Assembly: GCA_011033025.1 (NCBI GenBank)
Contig: WFMF01000237.1
Span: forward strand, 186,001 to 250,000
Reading direction: 5' to 3'
Origin: Beroe forskalii
Taxonomy: Eukaryota; Ctenophora; Nuda; Beroida; Beroidae
Length of the DNA: 64,000 bases
Position numbers and translations under genes: made by a program. The notes under the pieces were generated by a model. That model had not been told where the DNA came from. It did no database searches and worked only from the letters and a program-made list of their open reading frames with translations. Shown piece after piece: positions 12,249-27,000 of this stretch (position 1 is the stretch's first letter; every line of letters begins with the position of its first letter).

Positions 12249-14586
12249 TTGCTGTCCCATATGCTCGCTAACACGTCCACCTTTGCTCTGTCCTACGTGG
12301 ATGCGCTCCACCTCTCATCTGAGGAGGAGGTGGTCCTGAAGACCTACCACCTCGTCCTCCTTGCCCTGGCTCTGGTTGGGAACATCCTAGTCATCATAGG
12401 ATCCACCAAGTACCACGCCATCGATATCGACAGGATCTCACTCGTTCTGATTGGTGGGTAATATGCAAGGGGGCGGAGGGCAACTTAGCTGGAAATCCCG
12501 AAATCATGGCCTATAATTATGAGTTAAAATTTGATTTTTATTTTGACGAAATATGGTTAATGTTTATGGAATAGTTCATTTTTAGAAATAAATCTCTCCC
12601 ATGCTAGGAATAATGCTCAAACTGACGATGTATTCCACACAGAGGCGTTAGCAGTCACTGATACAATCATCACGTTAGTGTTCGTTATTCCGACAGCAGT
12701 GGTGCTGTTTGAAAAACGATGGATTCTTGGAAGCCTTAGTTGCTACATTCAAGGTGAGAATTGCTTTTAAACTATTGCCAATTGTACCGATATGAACCTA
12801 TTCATATCGATATATCTAACTTTTGATGAATCAACATATCATAATAAGATTTAACGTTACTAACAAAGAAGGAACGACTTCTGAAGTTCTGGAAGGTGAG
12901 TTACTGTTTGTCACGCAAATAAAATTTCAGGTGTTCTCGGCTATGTTCCAATATTTGCGGAAGTTTTGACCATAACCGCTACATCTGCCTACCGATTGTG
13001 GGTCCTATTCCATCCTCTACAGGCCCTCAAGATGCACAGGCGTACCATGTACCTGATCATTGCCATGTTGTGGTTCTTGCCTCTAACTTATGTGCTGGTG
13101 AAGATTGGGATGGGGCAGTACGCTTTCTTTGATCCTTCCATGCTGATCTGCAACTCTATAAGTAAGAAAAAGATGAAATTCTAAACAAGAATTTTATTTT
13201 GCAACTGGCCACATGCAAAGTTACTATCGAATCCAACTCTAATAACAAAAGCCTTATCATTGCATTCACTGTATTTAAGCAATGTTAACACTAGTGCTAT
13301 TATCAATTAATTTAACCGTTTATATTTGTGTCACAAATATCCTTTTTCATATTTTGCAGCTCACCCGTAAGACTTTGAATTCAATGAAATTTATTGTTAG
13401 GTACTAGAGACAGCAAGTACCTCGTCCTGGTCGCAGTTGTGCTCTTTTTGGCCCTTCCCCTGGTGGCAATTCTCGGCTGCAACACAGCTATCTTCATACA
13501 AGCTCTCAGGGTGAAATACCTCAACAACCAAGTTCACGAGGGATTCAGGGGTCAACGCAACCGAGAAGGAGTGGATCAACAGCCAAGCAACCAACGATCA
13601 ATAGATCAACTGGAAAGAGGCCAAAGATCCATAGATCGACTGCAAGGCAACCGAAGATCCATTGATCAACTGCAGAGCAAGCAAAGATCCATTGATCAAC
13701 TGAAAAGCAGCCAAAGAGCTCCATTGATCAACTGCAAAGCAACCAAAGATCCATTGATCAACTGCAAAGCAGCCAGAGCTCCATTGATCAACTGCGAGGA
13801 AACCAAGGATCCAGTGATCAACTGCAAAGGAACCAAGGATCAAAGGATTATCTGCAGAGTCTGACCTGGTCTTTGTCGCCAGGGATAGGCAATAGCTTGC
13901 AGAGGAGGAGGAGGAGGTCGAATTCGAATGCAGTGATTATGGTGCTGGCTATTTCATGGATCTTTGTGCTTTCCACCCTTCCTATGATGGCACGAGGAAT
14001 TGTTCAGGTATCATACCTTACATATTATAGTGGCTGGAATGCGTGTTTGTTGTTCATTCCTTACATTTCATATCAGTTTTCAGGGTCGAAACGTAAAAGT
14101 GAAATTTTTCCCTCTCCAATTGCGTTTTTGTTTTACAAAAAGGCAAATGAGAGGGTTAGCAGAAATCGTGTTTTGGAAGATTTTAGGAGAATTTGTGTAT
14201 ACTACCTTTATCAGTACTGAAATATCAGAAAATTCTAATTTATGATTACGGAAAATTTCAATTTTTGATATCGGAAATTTTCAATTTTTGACATCAGAAA
14301 ATTTTAATTTTTGATTAATAAAACACTTTCTCACTTAGCAATTCAGTGAAAAAACCACGCCCTCTCTCAGATCCTAGAACCGGAAAACATCCCGCCTGGC
14401 TTCTACCTCTTCCAGGCGGAAGTGTTCCTCGTTTCCCTGGCATGTAACCCGATAATCTACACGTGCACGTCACGTCGTTTCCGGCACTTCCTGCGCCACT
14501 TCCTCAGTACACGTGCCATGTCTCTGACATCCGCACTTTCTGTCACGGTGATGTGCGGCGCTTGTGGGAAGGAGAATTTCCGCTAA
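12249..14586 (+). CDS. Rhodopsin-family (class A) G protein-coupled receptor, frame broken in loop 3
   Basis: Five exons join in frame: 12249-12453, 12643-12753, 12931-13161, 13401-14007 and 14371-14586. Exon 1 gives TM1 with the GN motif (GNILVIIGS). Exon 2 gives TM2 (LAVTDTIITLVF) and, with exon 3, the W-LG---C start of TM3. Exon 3 carries YRLWVLFHPL where DRY-x-HPL is usual, so the acidic residue of DRY is missing. Exon 4 holds TM5, a very long third intracellular loop and TM6 (VLAISWIFVLSTLP). Exon 5 gives TM7 with NPIIY and a short tail. The loop is made of 10-residue repeats (SIDQLQSNQR-like). One repeat unit is 32 bases instead of 30 (near 13710-13741). Reading on in the first frame stops at about 13862, whereas TM6 and TM7 lie in the frame shifted by +2. 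So the copy shown cannot make a complete receptor unless this is a sequencing error or a polymorphism. The ligand is unknown. Confidence 0.75.
13575..13860 (+). repeat. Coding minisatellite, 30-base unit
   Basis: About ten copies of a unit with the core AGATCCATTGATCAACTG encode the repeated SIDQLQSNQR decapeptide in the receptor's third intracellular loop. One copy is 2 bases too long and breaks the frame. Tandem repeats of this kind change length easily. Confidence 0.9.
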
Positions 14587-17500
14587 TGTCAGTGCGGCGC
14601 AGACGCCATGGTGAGGACTACGTGTGACTCGCATGTTTATTATAGTCCTCGTAGGTCGAGAACAACACGTCAAAAAGTAGGTTGAGATTAACTAAGGCGA
14701 TTTCGTTATACTGCATAACATGTCATTCCCAATCTTCAAAAGATATGGACGATGATTAATGTAAAAAGTAATGTGCAGGTATGTCAGTAGTCAGATGGCA
14801 GATTCATATCACTGAACTTATCTGCTATCTGCCAGCTCTATAACAATTCCAATTTTTTCTTCTTGATTGATACGAAAATTTACAATTGGGTTCAATTTTG
14901 CAATATATTTAAAAATTATTTCAGATTGTTTTTCCCCATAGTCTGCAAAATGAAAACTCCAAAGTCCATGTCGTTACTTTGATTGTTGGAGGGGGGGTTG
15001 ACAACAACATTAGTTCAAGAGGCAGGCAGCTTACCAGATTTAATTGGGGGCGGGTGCATTGTTCAGTTTATATGTGATAAGCCGGTGTATATGTGAAGGC
15101 TGCAACCTGTAGAATATATGTTATAGTTGCTCCTGTACACCCCTCAGTTAACGGCGCTTGTACCCCCAGAACCATACACCCCTGGCTGTCAGCTCTTGCT
15201 CACAACACGGTATGATCCTGACATCACTGAGGGATAGGCTAGTGTCCGAGACATCCTCCAGTACAGGCAGTTTTATCCACACCGACCCTGCTAAAGATAC
15301 AATGCAGCAGCTAGTAATGGATAGATAATGGTTGCTCCTCATTAATTTATTCATGGACCGAGATTAATCAAGTCAAGATTCCTTAGGCAGGTTATCGTAA
15401 AAAGCTTGTTGTGCTACGCTACTATTGGTCGGCCTTATCGCAATGCTCCCCTCCCATTGGCCCGCTCCGGCTCTCCCTTTTCTGACAATACCCTTAATTA
15501 CAATAACCAATCATTGGGCATGTTTTAAAAATCATATGCAAATTCGGTCGGGTGCTTGTTTCGAGCGCTCATCGGTCTATTATCATCCTTTGAGTGAGAT
15601 TTGGGAAACAATCCAGACTGTCATGGTAATTACGGAGCTAAGAGCCCAATATGCTCGTCCTCCCCCAGCCATTAGACTTTGTTTCATACGACGCCCCATT
15701 GATTTTCATTGTAAGCATCCCCCTTGTTATGCTAATCCGCACTTTTAGTGGCAGTCTTTCCTGATACCTTACTTCAGAGCTACCACTACAAAACCTCCCG
15801 ACGCTTGTTAAACCTAAATGCCGATTAAATTTAACTATTCAAACGAGTGTTGGAGTTTCTCCCAGCTTTGTTGTATGCATAATAAGGACCTAAGAGAGCT
15901 GAGAGCTGGTCTCAGCTAAGCCGAAATTAGCCGATTAGGTACTACAAAAGACGATCTAAGGATGATGAGTCCTGTGTGCTCATGGGAATGACAAGAATTT
16001 TAGCAGAGCAATCACACAAGAAGTGCGGCTGGAGGCTCGCATTGTGTGATGTGTTCTAGTCCGGCTCCTTGCTGACTAACTGGCTAATGGACGGCGGATG
16101 AGGCCTGTATCTTCCAATGCCAGCACGTCTGTCAAGTTAATTCACAGAAGTAAAGTCGTGGCTGGTGCCATTAATAGTAATTCAAGTCGGCAATACAACT
16201 GTAGCCTCCCTTGCTCTGTATTGTGATATAGAGAGATCCCAGGATAAGCAGACCAGTTAGTGGAGGTCCTGCACTATGAGGAATAATGATGAACCGACCT
16301 CAGCTGGATTCACCATCAAAACAATACATGGGAGTAGAAATTAAGCACTGTTAGAGTAGGACATTATTATAATAAAGAGATAATTCAGATTCTACCGGCC
16401 GAGGAATTATGGAATTTAACAAATTAACTTCGACTGCTCAAGTGCTCTCATCTGGCCGACGGGGACCACCACTTAGTGACTAACATTAGGTTAATTAAAC
16501 AGGTAAATTGTAGGGCAAGCGATTACCATGGTATTTAGTTTATACTAAATCATGATATATATATATACGTACATATATACTTATAAATATATATATTTAG
16601 ATTAATGTCCTCTCTTTTCGTAATTCGGTACTGGTCAATGGTCAATACAGATTAAGTGGGGGAGTAGTGACTGACTGGCTGCTGCCCGGCTCTTTATGCA
16701 AAGCTTGACATGGGTATGACGGCACCCATATATAGCATACATATTATTATAATCCGGGAGGGATATCCTTTATTCGGACGTTTCCTTCTCTTATAAGCGG
16801 AGGAGGAGGAGGAGGATATAATAATAATAAACAGCAATCTTATACTGGGGGAGGGAAGAGGATGCCGCACGAACTGTAATCACCGGCCTCCTCTCCTGCT
16901 TTATATCATCGGAATGGCGTTTCACTCCGCATTACTTTAAGTGGAAGATTTATATTGTTCTGCCCAGATTTACGGCCGGATTAGGGTCTGGTGTGTGGGT
17001 TATCTTCGAGCGAAGAAGGTGGTGGTACCAAGTGGCATTTAAAAAATTGCCTGCCACAAAATAATAAACTGCCTTGCGGAGAAAGTTTCCTAGCCGTGAT
17101 TATAAGGATATATCACATGATGATTACTACTTGTGTGCAGCTAAGACTTATTAAGCAGGGGAGGAACGAACTTTTATTAATTTTCCCCATTCCAAGAACC
17201 ACGCTCAGATAATCGTTGACTCAAATAAACAGCATGGCATCCACGATCTATAGTTATATGGGATATCTCGATATATTATATTGGCGATCTTTGACATTTA
17301 ACGGTCCAAATGATCTTTCCCTGGCCCTGAACTTCAATGATCATAATAATAATAAAACGCGCAGCATCTTTCTCCCAGAAAGTTACGCAAATACAGCTCG
17401 TTTTAACCATGTCTTGATGGTGCTCACTCGGTTTATTTATGATTCTATTTAACAAAAACTGTCTCGTACCATAACTCTATCTAACATAATGCGATCAGTA

Positions 17501-20500
17501 GGTGCACATGCGCATTTATTGGTTTGTCAGATCCAATAAACGGACCGTTTAAATGTGAGCCGAATATCTACTCTCTCAGCTGTGCGCGCTGCTCCTACGA
17601 TATATTGTTTGTGACAGCCCGGCTCCTACATGTCTATAAAATGCTTACTCGTGACACTTGCCTCTGTAGGTAGGAAATGAGGGGTAGTCGAGTGATAGCA
17701 GTGTCATTGTTAGAGCTTAGAATGGTGAATTCATGACATCAGTTGTCATTTATACATTCGCACGAACATCAAGTATTAGACACAGGTTACAGACCTTATG
17801 GCAGTTATAGCGATTAAATTCATATGCGAAACGTCAAACAAGCCACGATTTGAAATGAAAACTATAGCATATTTGACACATTGAATTCGTCTCCCCTTCG
17901 CTGCTTTCCCCATGTGGTTATTATTTTAAATGGTTATCTGGTTAAATTGGGGAGTCATATTAGTTCTAAATAAATCCCAAGTGGACAACATGTAGCTGTT
18001 AGCATAGGAAGGAACACGTATGCGGTAATGCTTCGGCATATTATGTGTGATAAGATGGGGTTTATTGGAATCATTTTGGGGTGAAATTAAAGAATAACCC
18101 ACGCTCTTATTCATATTTCATCTGATTTAAACACCAGAAATTGGCTGAATTTCCAATAAGATTGATGTAATAACTGCAGCTCTAGACTTTCAGAGTGTCA
18201 CGGCAGCTTTGTTCGCAATATTTTAGTTTTAATGATGCTCCTAACTATCAAATTCTAGCCTGAGTCTTGACACGTGCAACAATACCCACATGCGCCAAAT
18301 TGATTAATTCTCAGAATTCTTTTTACTTCATACGATTATATTCTGAAAAGATTTAAAACATAAATTAACTAAAAACACAGCTCGTGATCGTACGACACAG
18401 ACACTTTTCATCTAGAAAATTAAAAAGTTTCATCGATTAAATTGAACGTATGATCCACCGTCCGAAGGGCTATTCAGGCGACCTGTCACAGGATTTATTT
18501 GAACTTTTTAATAGTATATGTAGCCTTTTATTAACGATTGAAAAGCAGCCTCAAGATTACGGATGATTAATTAGAATTTATTTCAACATGCGTCAGCCTG
18601 CTTGACCGCAACCATATAAATTTATAGTTATACTAAAGTGAGTTGGACTTCTCACAATACGCCAATTCAACGTACAGCCTATAGCATGTCTCATGGCTTT
18701 ATTGAATATTGATTGGTCCAGCATCAAGATTATGCTACTGAGCTACGAAAGATTATACCAGCTACAACTAGTTAGTTTACCCAGTGACACGATCAAGCTA
18801 TAAGAAAGTAAGAACATAATATAAGTTAAAAACTTTGAAACATAATGAAGTAATGAATGATACGAAAATTCTTCAACTTTCATTCCAAGTTATGAGAGCT
18901 GGCGGGTGCAAATTTGCTATTGTATAAAGTACCTATACTGATCTTATTGAGAAACTCAAAAACAGACGAATAACGGGCTAAATCTTAAAAGCTTGATCAA
19001 TGTTAATGACTTATAACTTTATAAGTAATACTCAGTAATTAAGGCCTTCTGACAGGCGGTACCCTTCCACTTTTTGTTGAAAGGCTCTGAACAGGTTCTG
19101 ATTGGGTTCTTACAATTCAAAGACAGGTTTCGGGCGGGTTTGGAAAATATTTTGAACAGAATTTGCATCTTTTTGGCCAACACTGTGACAGGTTTAAGGT
19201 TTTCGAAGGGTTTGGCAGTTTGCCACATTTTAAAAAGTTAAAACTAACTTTGCAGCAGGTTGCTGGTAATTGGGGACACGTTTTGGACAGGTTTGTGACA
19301 GTTTTTGGACTGATTTCACAGATTCTTAGCTCTTTAGGAATTTGGACATGATTTGACAGGGTACCGCCTGTGATAACAGATTGAATAATCAATCACAGTT
19401 GTCCCTAAACGAGTAAAAGGGATGATTAAAAACTGGTGATCACTGATCCTAGCTTGCAACTGGTTAGTGGTGATTGGTGAAGACGCATGCTTTATGGTAT
19501 GAACTTTATGGAATCAACTAATAATTAATGGCAATTGACTATAATTATTGGAGTGAGGGAGTAGGTAGTAGGTACTATTTGTAACCACAAACACTAACAA
19601 ACCTCGATAAACACTGCCAAAGTCCAAGTAATCAGCTGAAAGTATCGACTAAGTCTTTAAAGCTTTAATGTCGATGATCATTATACCAAACCATAACTCA
19701 GCAAGCTCGATATTGTATCAGGCATCACCTTGTTGAGTTAACGTTCACAATTTTGCAGTAATCTGTATCGCTACACTTATTGCCTAAACGCAGGAACAGG
19801 GCGATAAAATCGACGCGTAACACAACTCAATGAAAAGTAGAAATGACTTAAAATTTGTCAACACTTTTGCCATCGGTCACAAAATACGGTAGCGATGAAT
19901 ATTGCGTACGGCGCGATGACATACAATATGTAAAAAAGACCCCCAAACTCATTCACATCGACTTAAATGCGCGCGCGCTGCAGCATTACCCTGCAAAATG
20001 CAATTGTTTTACGACCGACCGGCGAATTTTTGCTGAACTTTTGAGTTTTGCTAAGGATGCCAGAAGTGAATCATGGATTTCCGCAGTCCTGGAACTATTG
20101 GACCCATCTTGATCAATAAAGTGAGCATTATTATTAATCACCGCCAAATCAAATTGTCATTTGACTCATGAACATCGGGTCAGGAGTTAAATTAGTTGGG
20201 TAAAAACTGAAACTCGCGTATTGGTAAACAAATCTTGGTTGTAAAACACTTGCATGTGCACATTTCATTGAAATCTAATAAGGGCAACATACTTCATACA
20301 TTGCATTCATTTACACATATTCTTTAAAATTGACAAGTTTTGAGAAAGATTAAAAATCTGACTAAAGACTTATTGCTGATACGAATTATAGATCATGATA
20401 ATATATCACCTTTTTGTGAACATAACATCTCAATCCACAAAACGGCTGGCAAGTTAGGGGAGCCCCAATTGATGCTTTGAAAGTATGAACAACGCAAATA

Positions 20501-21076
20501 TGAGACCTTCCATACCCAGGATCCTTCAAATATTGGGTCTTCACTAGGTGTGGCCTCCATCATTCTAGTACGCTGGGGCCTTGATTAAAGGCAAATCAAT
20601 GTCTAGAAGGCTTATACAGAAGCTATGTAAGCATCTTCACTTCTCAATATCGAGTTTTAGTCCGTGTACCCAAAACAAATGGGCTCCCTCAACTTGCCAG
20701 TCCAATGATACCAAATTCTTCTCAACTAGTCGAAACTTCAAAAGAAAAAACCTTTTGATTTGGAAGTTATTTGATAGAAGATAGTTCGAGTTTCGAAATC
20801 CAAAATCGAAAGTACTACTAAGTATAAAGTTTGATAACTCTGTGAGCCCATTAAGACTTTGCAATTAATTATGAAGTATCTGATTCTGTAAAAAGAATTA
20901 AAAATGATATTTACATATTATTTGATAGTTCCATCTATTTCACTGTACAATTCTAAGCTTTGTATAATAAAATGTCCCATATATCCATGAAATCGACAGC
21001 TTCAGGGGTAACCGTAAATCCGAAAAGTACATGATGGTTGCCGGACCCCTTTGAAAGTTCATCTGAGTCTGTGCTT
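14587..21076. other. Gene-poor stretch, 6.5 kb
   Basis: No exon with good splice sites and a recognisable product was found. Open frames at 15425-15748, 16991-17452 and 19855-20112 have no visible motif. An AT dinucleotide run lies near 16555-16600. A fragment bounded by inverted 12-mers lies at 19052-19372. The rest looks like plain AT-rich intergenic DNA. Confidence 0.6.
19052..19372. repeat. Inverted-repeat-bounded fragment
   Basis: The ends read CAGGCGGTACCC and GGGTACCGCCTG, exact reverse complements about 300 bases apart. Inside are several copies of a GACAGGTTT-like motif. It could be a small transposon remnant. Confidence 0.4.
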
Positions 21077-24000
21077 TCAACTAGCAGCCGGCGTTTCCCA
21101 GAGATGCCCCACCTTTTCATCGCTACTGATGGGTTTAATAGCAAGCTTGGAGAGGGCAGCGTGGGGGGAGAAGTACAGAGAAAACTCCCCGTGGGAAGCT
21201 CGCTCCTTAGCCAGGGGGATGGCATTGTGTTCCCGAGCCCACGACAGATCAGAGTGGGGTCCTGGAGCGAACACCTTGAGCTCCTTCGCCTCAGACTTGG
21301 GGTAGTTCACCACACTGACAGTAGGGATGGGGGCTAGTCTCAGTCCCGGAGCGGAAAGGGACAGTTTGGCGGGTTTATCCTTGAGGATGCTGCCCGCTTT
21401 GTCCTGCTGAGTGGCTGCCCCTACTCCCTTACTCTTCAGCTCCACAGCCGGGGCCGTCCTGTGGACCCCGAACCGCTCGTTCTCCACCACCAGCTTGCTC
21501 CTCCACTTGGCCTCCTCCAGCGAGGTGTACTGCTGGAGTTCCTCAGCCCGTCTCTTGCCCGCCAGGTGGATGGTTACCGGGTGACTGGGCACCGGCACCT
21601 TCCTGGGCGCCATGAAGTCGCTGCTCCGCTCGTTCCAGGAGAAGGTCTTCCAGTCTACGGTGGGTTTCAGCTTGCCGGTGTGCAGGACGTTCTCCTCCCA
21701 GGGCTCCCTCAGCTGCTCCACCCGCGTGTAGTGCGGCAGGGAGCCGTGCTGGTTGCTCTGCAGCGCCGACCTGCGCCCGGGGAACACGAACCCAGCGCTG
21801 GTGCGCCACTTGGCGGTCTTCTCCCTCGCCTCCTTGTCCGCCTCCTCCGCCAGGGCCCGGGGACTGACTGTCTGCGAGGCGTACTCCTGGGAGTACGTGA
21901 ACCGCTCGCCAGGCTCCTCCGCGATTATCTCCCGGATCTTCCGCTTAGCTGCCTCGGTGGAGTTCATGGTACAGGTGGAGTAGTTGTGGCCCACCTCTCC
22001 CTCGCACGCTACCTTCTTCGTCTTCACGTTCTTCTTGCTGTTCACCACTGACTGGGCCCGAACCTGCTCAATGTTCTGAGACACGAAGTCCACGGCATCC
22101 CGAGGAGAGCGGCCCAGGTAGTCCGTGTTGAGGTTGTCGATGGGAGTCCACACGCCGCCGTGACGCTTCTTAGGCTCGGCGTGGGAGGGAACGAAGGTGT
22201 CGGTTTGTTGGACCTCCTTGAAGTGGTGTGCTGTTTTCTTGCCGCTTACAAGGGAGTGAGGAACCCCAAACTCCATGGCAACCAGTTTTACCTGAGAAAA
22301 GAGAAACAGAGTTAGGCGGGGTCGAAGCGCATTTGACATACTGCCTAACTGCTAAAAAACTGCTATGGGCAATATGGCAATCATTTGGTAATAAACATAT
22401 AATTATTCCATCCCATCACAACTTTTTGTTTTACAGGTTTGTCATAATATCAGATGACCCGTACCATCTTGCCGGTGGGGAAGCACTCGTTTCTGCAGCA
22501 GGAGAGGAGCAGGGTGGCTGACTTGAGGTTGCACAGGCAGATCAGCCCCTCGTAGGCGTCCCGAGACACTGCCCCTCGCACGTAGAGCGAGGGGTGCTTG
22601 ACGAGGGTGTCCAGACCCTCGAACAGGTGCACCTTCATGAGGAATTTCAAGGGATTGCAAGGGATTTAGAGGAATTTCAAGGAATTTAGAGGAATTTCAA
22701 GGGATTTTGAGGAATTTCAAGTAATTACAAGTAATTACAAGTAATTACAAATATAATTTATGACCAAGGCACAAATGTTTTATGTACAAAGAGCGGCCTA
22801 GTGAGGAAGTGAGAAGAGATGACAAGTTTCTTAGTTTCTACCTTCATGATATCCGGAGGTAGAAGGGAGTAGAGGCGCGAGGAGAACTTCAGCTCAGAGT
22901 TATACAGCACCTGATTGATGGAGTAATGAGGGGGAAACAATAAGTTTCAGTTATTTTGATGAGAATCTTCATGGGAAGGTTGGGATGAGGTTTGAGGTTG
23001 AATATAGGTTTGGAGTCATAGCGAAAGTTTTAAAGCCTTAATACATATCTTACGTATGACTGCAGAAGCTCCCTACAGCTGCTATACCTTGAAATCCTCG
23101 TGAGACTTGGGTGTTTCCTCCCAGATGGAGGATATGGCCCCGTTAGTGATGCCCTCCAGAACCAGAAGGTGCTGGGAACCATCCAGAACATGGAACCCGG
23201 TGATGTAATCCAGATCCTGGCTTTGCAGCTGAGAGGATGGAAGTGGTTAAAATAATAAGATGTTGTGGAACAGAGGGCAGGTATTTATCTCCAAGAATAA
23301 GATGTTGTTCTGTCCGTCTTACAAATCATAAGATTACAGTCGACAGTAACCTATAACTTGTTGGGATTGGGGTAAAATTCACCCCCACAGCAAAAATTTT
23401 TCCACGACTTCAAAGTTATTTCCACCTATCATGCACCTCTGAAACCTGTTCTCTACCTGTTGTTTAGTGAGCTTGTAAGTGGAGAGCGCAGACCCAAACA
23501 CTTCCTTGGGGAGGTTGTCCAACTTGAAGACCTTGGCGTTGGTTTCCAGGACCTTGTCCAGAATGGAGTGGAGGATGTTCCCCTTCTCCCGGGACATTGA
23601 GTACACGATCCGTACAAAGGGGCACACTTCCTCGTCTGAGGATGGGGAGAGGGGTTAAAGGGATGGGAAAGGGATGGGGAAAGGGAAGGAGGTCAGGGAA
23701 TGGGAGAGAGCGTCAAGGGATGGGGGCTCAAGGGATTGGGAAATCAGGGAAAGAGGTAGGTATTGGGAAGTCAGGGTTGGAGAATGGAGTAGAGGGGTAA
23801 AAGGATTGGGAAAGGAGAGAGGGGGCAAGGGCTGGAGAAGGGAGCAAAAGTGGAGGCTGTTAGGGAAATATGAGGTTCAGGGGCCGATATGGCAAAAAGT
23901 GCGTAAAAAGCTGATTGTAGGAGTTTGGTGAGCTGTAAGCAGGCTCGACGATTTGATGGTTGGTGAAATTGACAAAGAGTGGGTTCTAGGCTCTTTTGAA

Positions 24001-27000
24001 GGAGTTTTGGGTGGACAAGACTTTTGAAAACCGGGGTAAAGTTAATTCTTAACTGGTCGGTGCTTCATGCAATGATTTGTAAGCACTACTAAAGCTCATT
24101 CCAATGAAATAATTCCAATTTCCAATTAACAAATAAGTTCATATCATATCAGTTTGGTTAATTGGATACAATTTTCGGATCATTTTCGATCATTTGCGAG
24201 TAATGAGAATAAAAGAGGAGAATAAGAGGTAATATTAGATAAGAATCAGTTTAATTAGAAAGTTCGAAAGGTTTGTAATTCAAGTATGCTTGATCCAGAA
24301 GGAAAAGAATTACCAGTCGTTTCATTATTGAGCTGATTTAAAGCAAATGCAGTGATCAGTATGTCGAGAGAATAAAAGTTATAGATTTTAGACAAAACTG
24401 ATTGGTTTGATTGATTAAAGCAATTCAAAGAACAACCGATTTGAGAAGAGCCTTATATTCATTTTCTGTGCAAAAGGAACTAAAGTACAGCAAGTAATTG
24501 ACACCAGATTAACAAGATTTTTGAAGTATAAAAAGAGCGAAAGACAGGACAATAAGCTGGCTGATTCCCCAGAAGAAGAAGAGTGAACCACTCTGCTAGC
24601 TTACGCTGGTACACAATCGAGCTATCCGAGGCAGCAGCACTGTCGAGCAATGCTCGGTCCAGCTCCTGGGACGAAGTGAGCGACACCAGGCTCTTTTCTC
24701 GGCTCCCCGTCCGGGACGGGGCCGAGGCTTCTTCATTATCTATGCAAATACAACGATAATTCCTTGTGTTTCAATGATAGAGAGAGATCGGAAAGCAGAA
24801 TGATCAACGTTAACCGATGATCATTACAATCTACGTCATAATGAAAGTTATGAAAGTTACTGCATACCTTCAACGGTTGATATGGGTTGCGAGAGTTTTA
24901 GATAGTTGGTTTGTTGTACCAAGGGGTGCGCCAGCTTTAGTTCTATCGTCATTACAGTCCCACATTCGATGTACCTGATGAGATATTTTAATGTCATTTG
25001 AAGTGTAAACGTTAAAAGTTTTCATACTATTTTTATCACTTTTTCAATAACAAAATAACTGGATATACCATTAAAAACCCATGTTAGCAGCAGATACACC
25101 AACCAATGACATTCCCACCAGAATAACAATATTACTCTATACCTGCCGCAAGGCAAACTAGCAGAGAAGTCTAGTCGTGGTTCTGTGTCCAGGACAGTGT
25201 TCCGGGACGAGTTTACCGGTCTAGCACACGGTAAAACGGGGGATTTCAGCCGGAGTTTCTGTTCCCCGAGGAGCAGGGAAGACAGGTCGAACTTAGCGAC
25301 TCCGTAGGGGTCCCAAGCAACGCCCGGCGGACCCAGGGCCTTGGATTTACCTGAAAAGGTGTGCTAGTTTAGGACTTGTACGCCGTATTCAGCGCTTTTT
25401 ATTGTACTTAGCAGTTGGTTATCAAATTGACGTGTTTAAATCGCAAAACAATTGATATCAAGACAAATATCCGACACATTCCACTCACCACTGACGTCAA
25501 ACAATGCTTCCTCGTTGCCATGGATGTCGAATATCTTGGGCAGTGGTTTGATAACGTCTTCTCTCCTATCTCGGTCATGCAGCTGCACCTCAAACGGAGG
25601 CCCCGTCAGAAACTCTTCCAACTTAGTGCGGGACAGGACCCCTGAAACATGGAATTTTAACTCATTTTACTGTGTTGGTATCCTGGGATAAGGTATTTGA
25701 GGGGAACAAGACCCCTGGGACAGGACATTTTACTGTATTTCGGAGGAATGGGGCCCTGAACATTGTTTTAGAACAATACTTTAGGAATTAATTTCAGGAA
25801 TGTCACAGGAATGTCACAGGAATTTCAGAGGAATCAAAATCATTGAACTAATAGCTCCAGAATTTTATCTTGATACATCGCACTGAAAAACTAAATTAAT
25901 ATTTGCGCGCGCGACGATGTTACTTAGCAACAACGCAAAGACCTTTACAACTCAAATTTAGCGCGTTACAAATACGCAAATTTATTGCGGTACCGACAGT
26001 ACATGCCGCGCGCACATACGGAAAATATTTGTTCAAAAATGCCAGAAATTTCAACAATTAATAAGATTGTTTGTAACCAAAATAAGAATACTTGGTTTCA
26101 TCAAGTGTAGCAGGTGTGTCACCATTTCTTTAGCCATGAGACCGTTTCCAACTCAGCAGGAATGCTCATTGTCAGCCAAAAATTATTGGAATTTGTCAAA
26201 AATTTCAAGAATGAAAAAGTTTCATTGCCAACGGCAGTGGTGATAGAATTTGGGTGACGAAAAGAAATATAACAAACATTATGGAATGCCAAACACGCAG
26301 TCTAACCAATGTGGTGTCAACGTCACGATAACTGACGTATTGGAATGCCAGATACGCAGAATTTCCAAAGTGGTGTCAACGTCACTATAGATGACGTACT
26401 GGAATGCTAGACACGCAGTCTAACGAAAGTGGTGTCAACGTCACAATACGTGGCGCGCAGTCTGACGTAAAGGAATGTGGGGCACGACGAAGTGTGACGT
26501 AAAGTGGTGTCAGTTGCTGCCTTATAAAGGGCTGCACATGTTGAAGTCATCAGTTCCACCCACCAGTTCCAGAAGACTCCACCCCTCCAGATGATGACCC
26601 CGCCTACCAACCAGAAGACTCCACCCTTCTCCAGATGACACGAACCAGAAGACTCCACCCTTCCTCCAGATGACACGAACCAGAAGACCCCACCCTTCCT
26701 CCAGATGTCACGAACCAGATGACTCCACCCCTCCTCCAGATGACACGATCCAGAAGACTCCACCCTTCCTTCAGATGACACGAACCAGAAGACCCCACCC
26801 TTCTTCCAGATGAAACGAACCGGAAGACTCCACCCTTCCTCCAGATGACACGAACCAGAAGTCTCCACCCTTCCTCCAGATGCCACGCTCCAGAAGACTC
26901 CACCCTTCCTCCAGATGACACGAACCAGAAGACTCCACCCTTCTTCCAGATGACACAAACCAGGAGACTCCACCCTTCCTCTAGATGACACAAACCAGAA

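Noticed and set aside
19855-20112. 85-codon plus-strand frame
   Set aside because: Ordinary composition but no acceptor, homologue or motif that I recognise; it may be chance.
21461-22051. Plus-strand frame of 196 codons
   Set aside because: Antisense shadow of the last CFAP92 exon, which is GC-rich in codon use.
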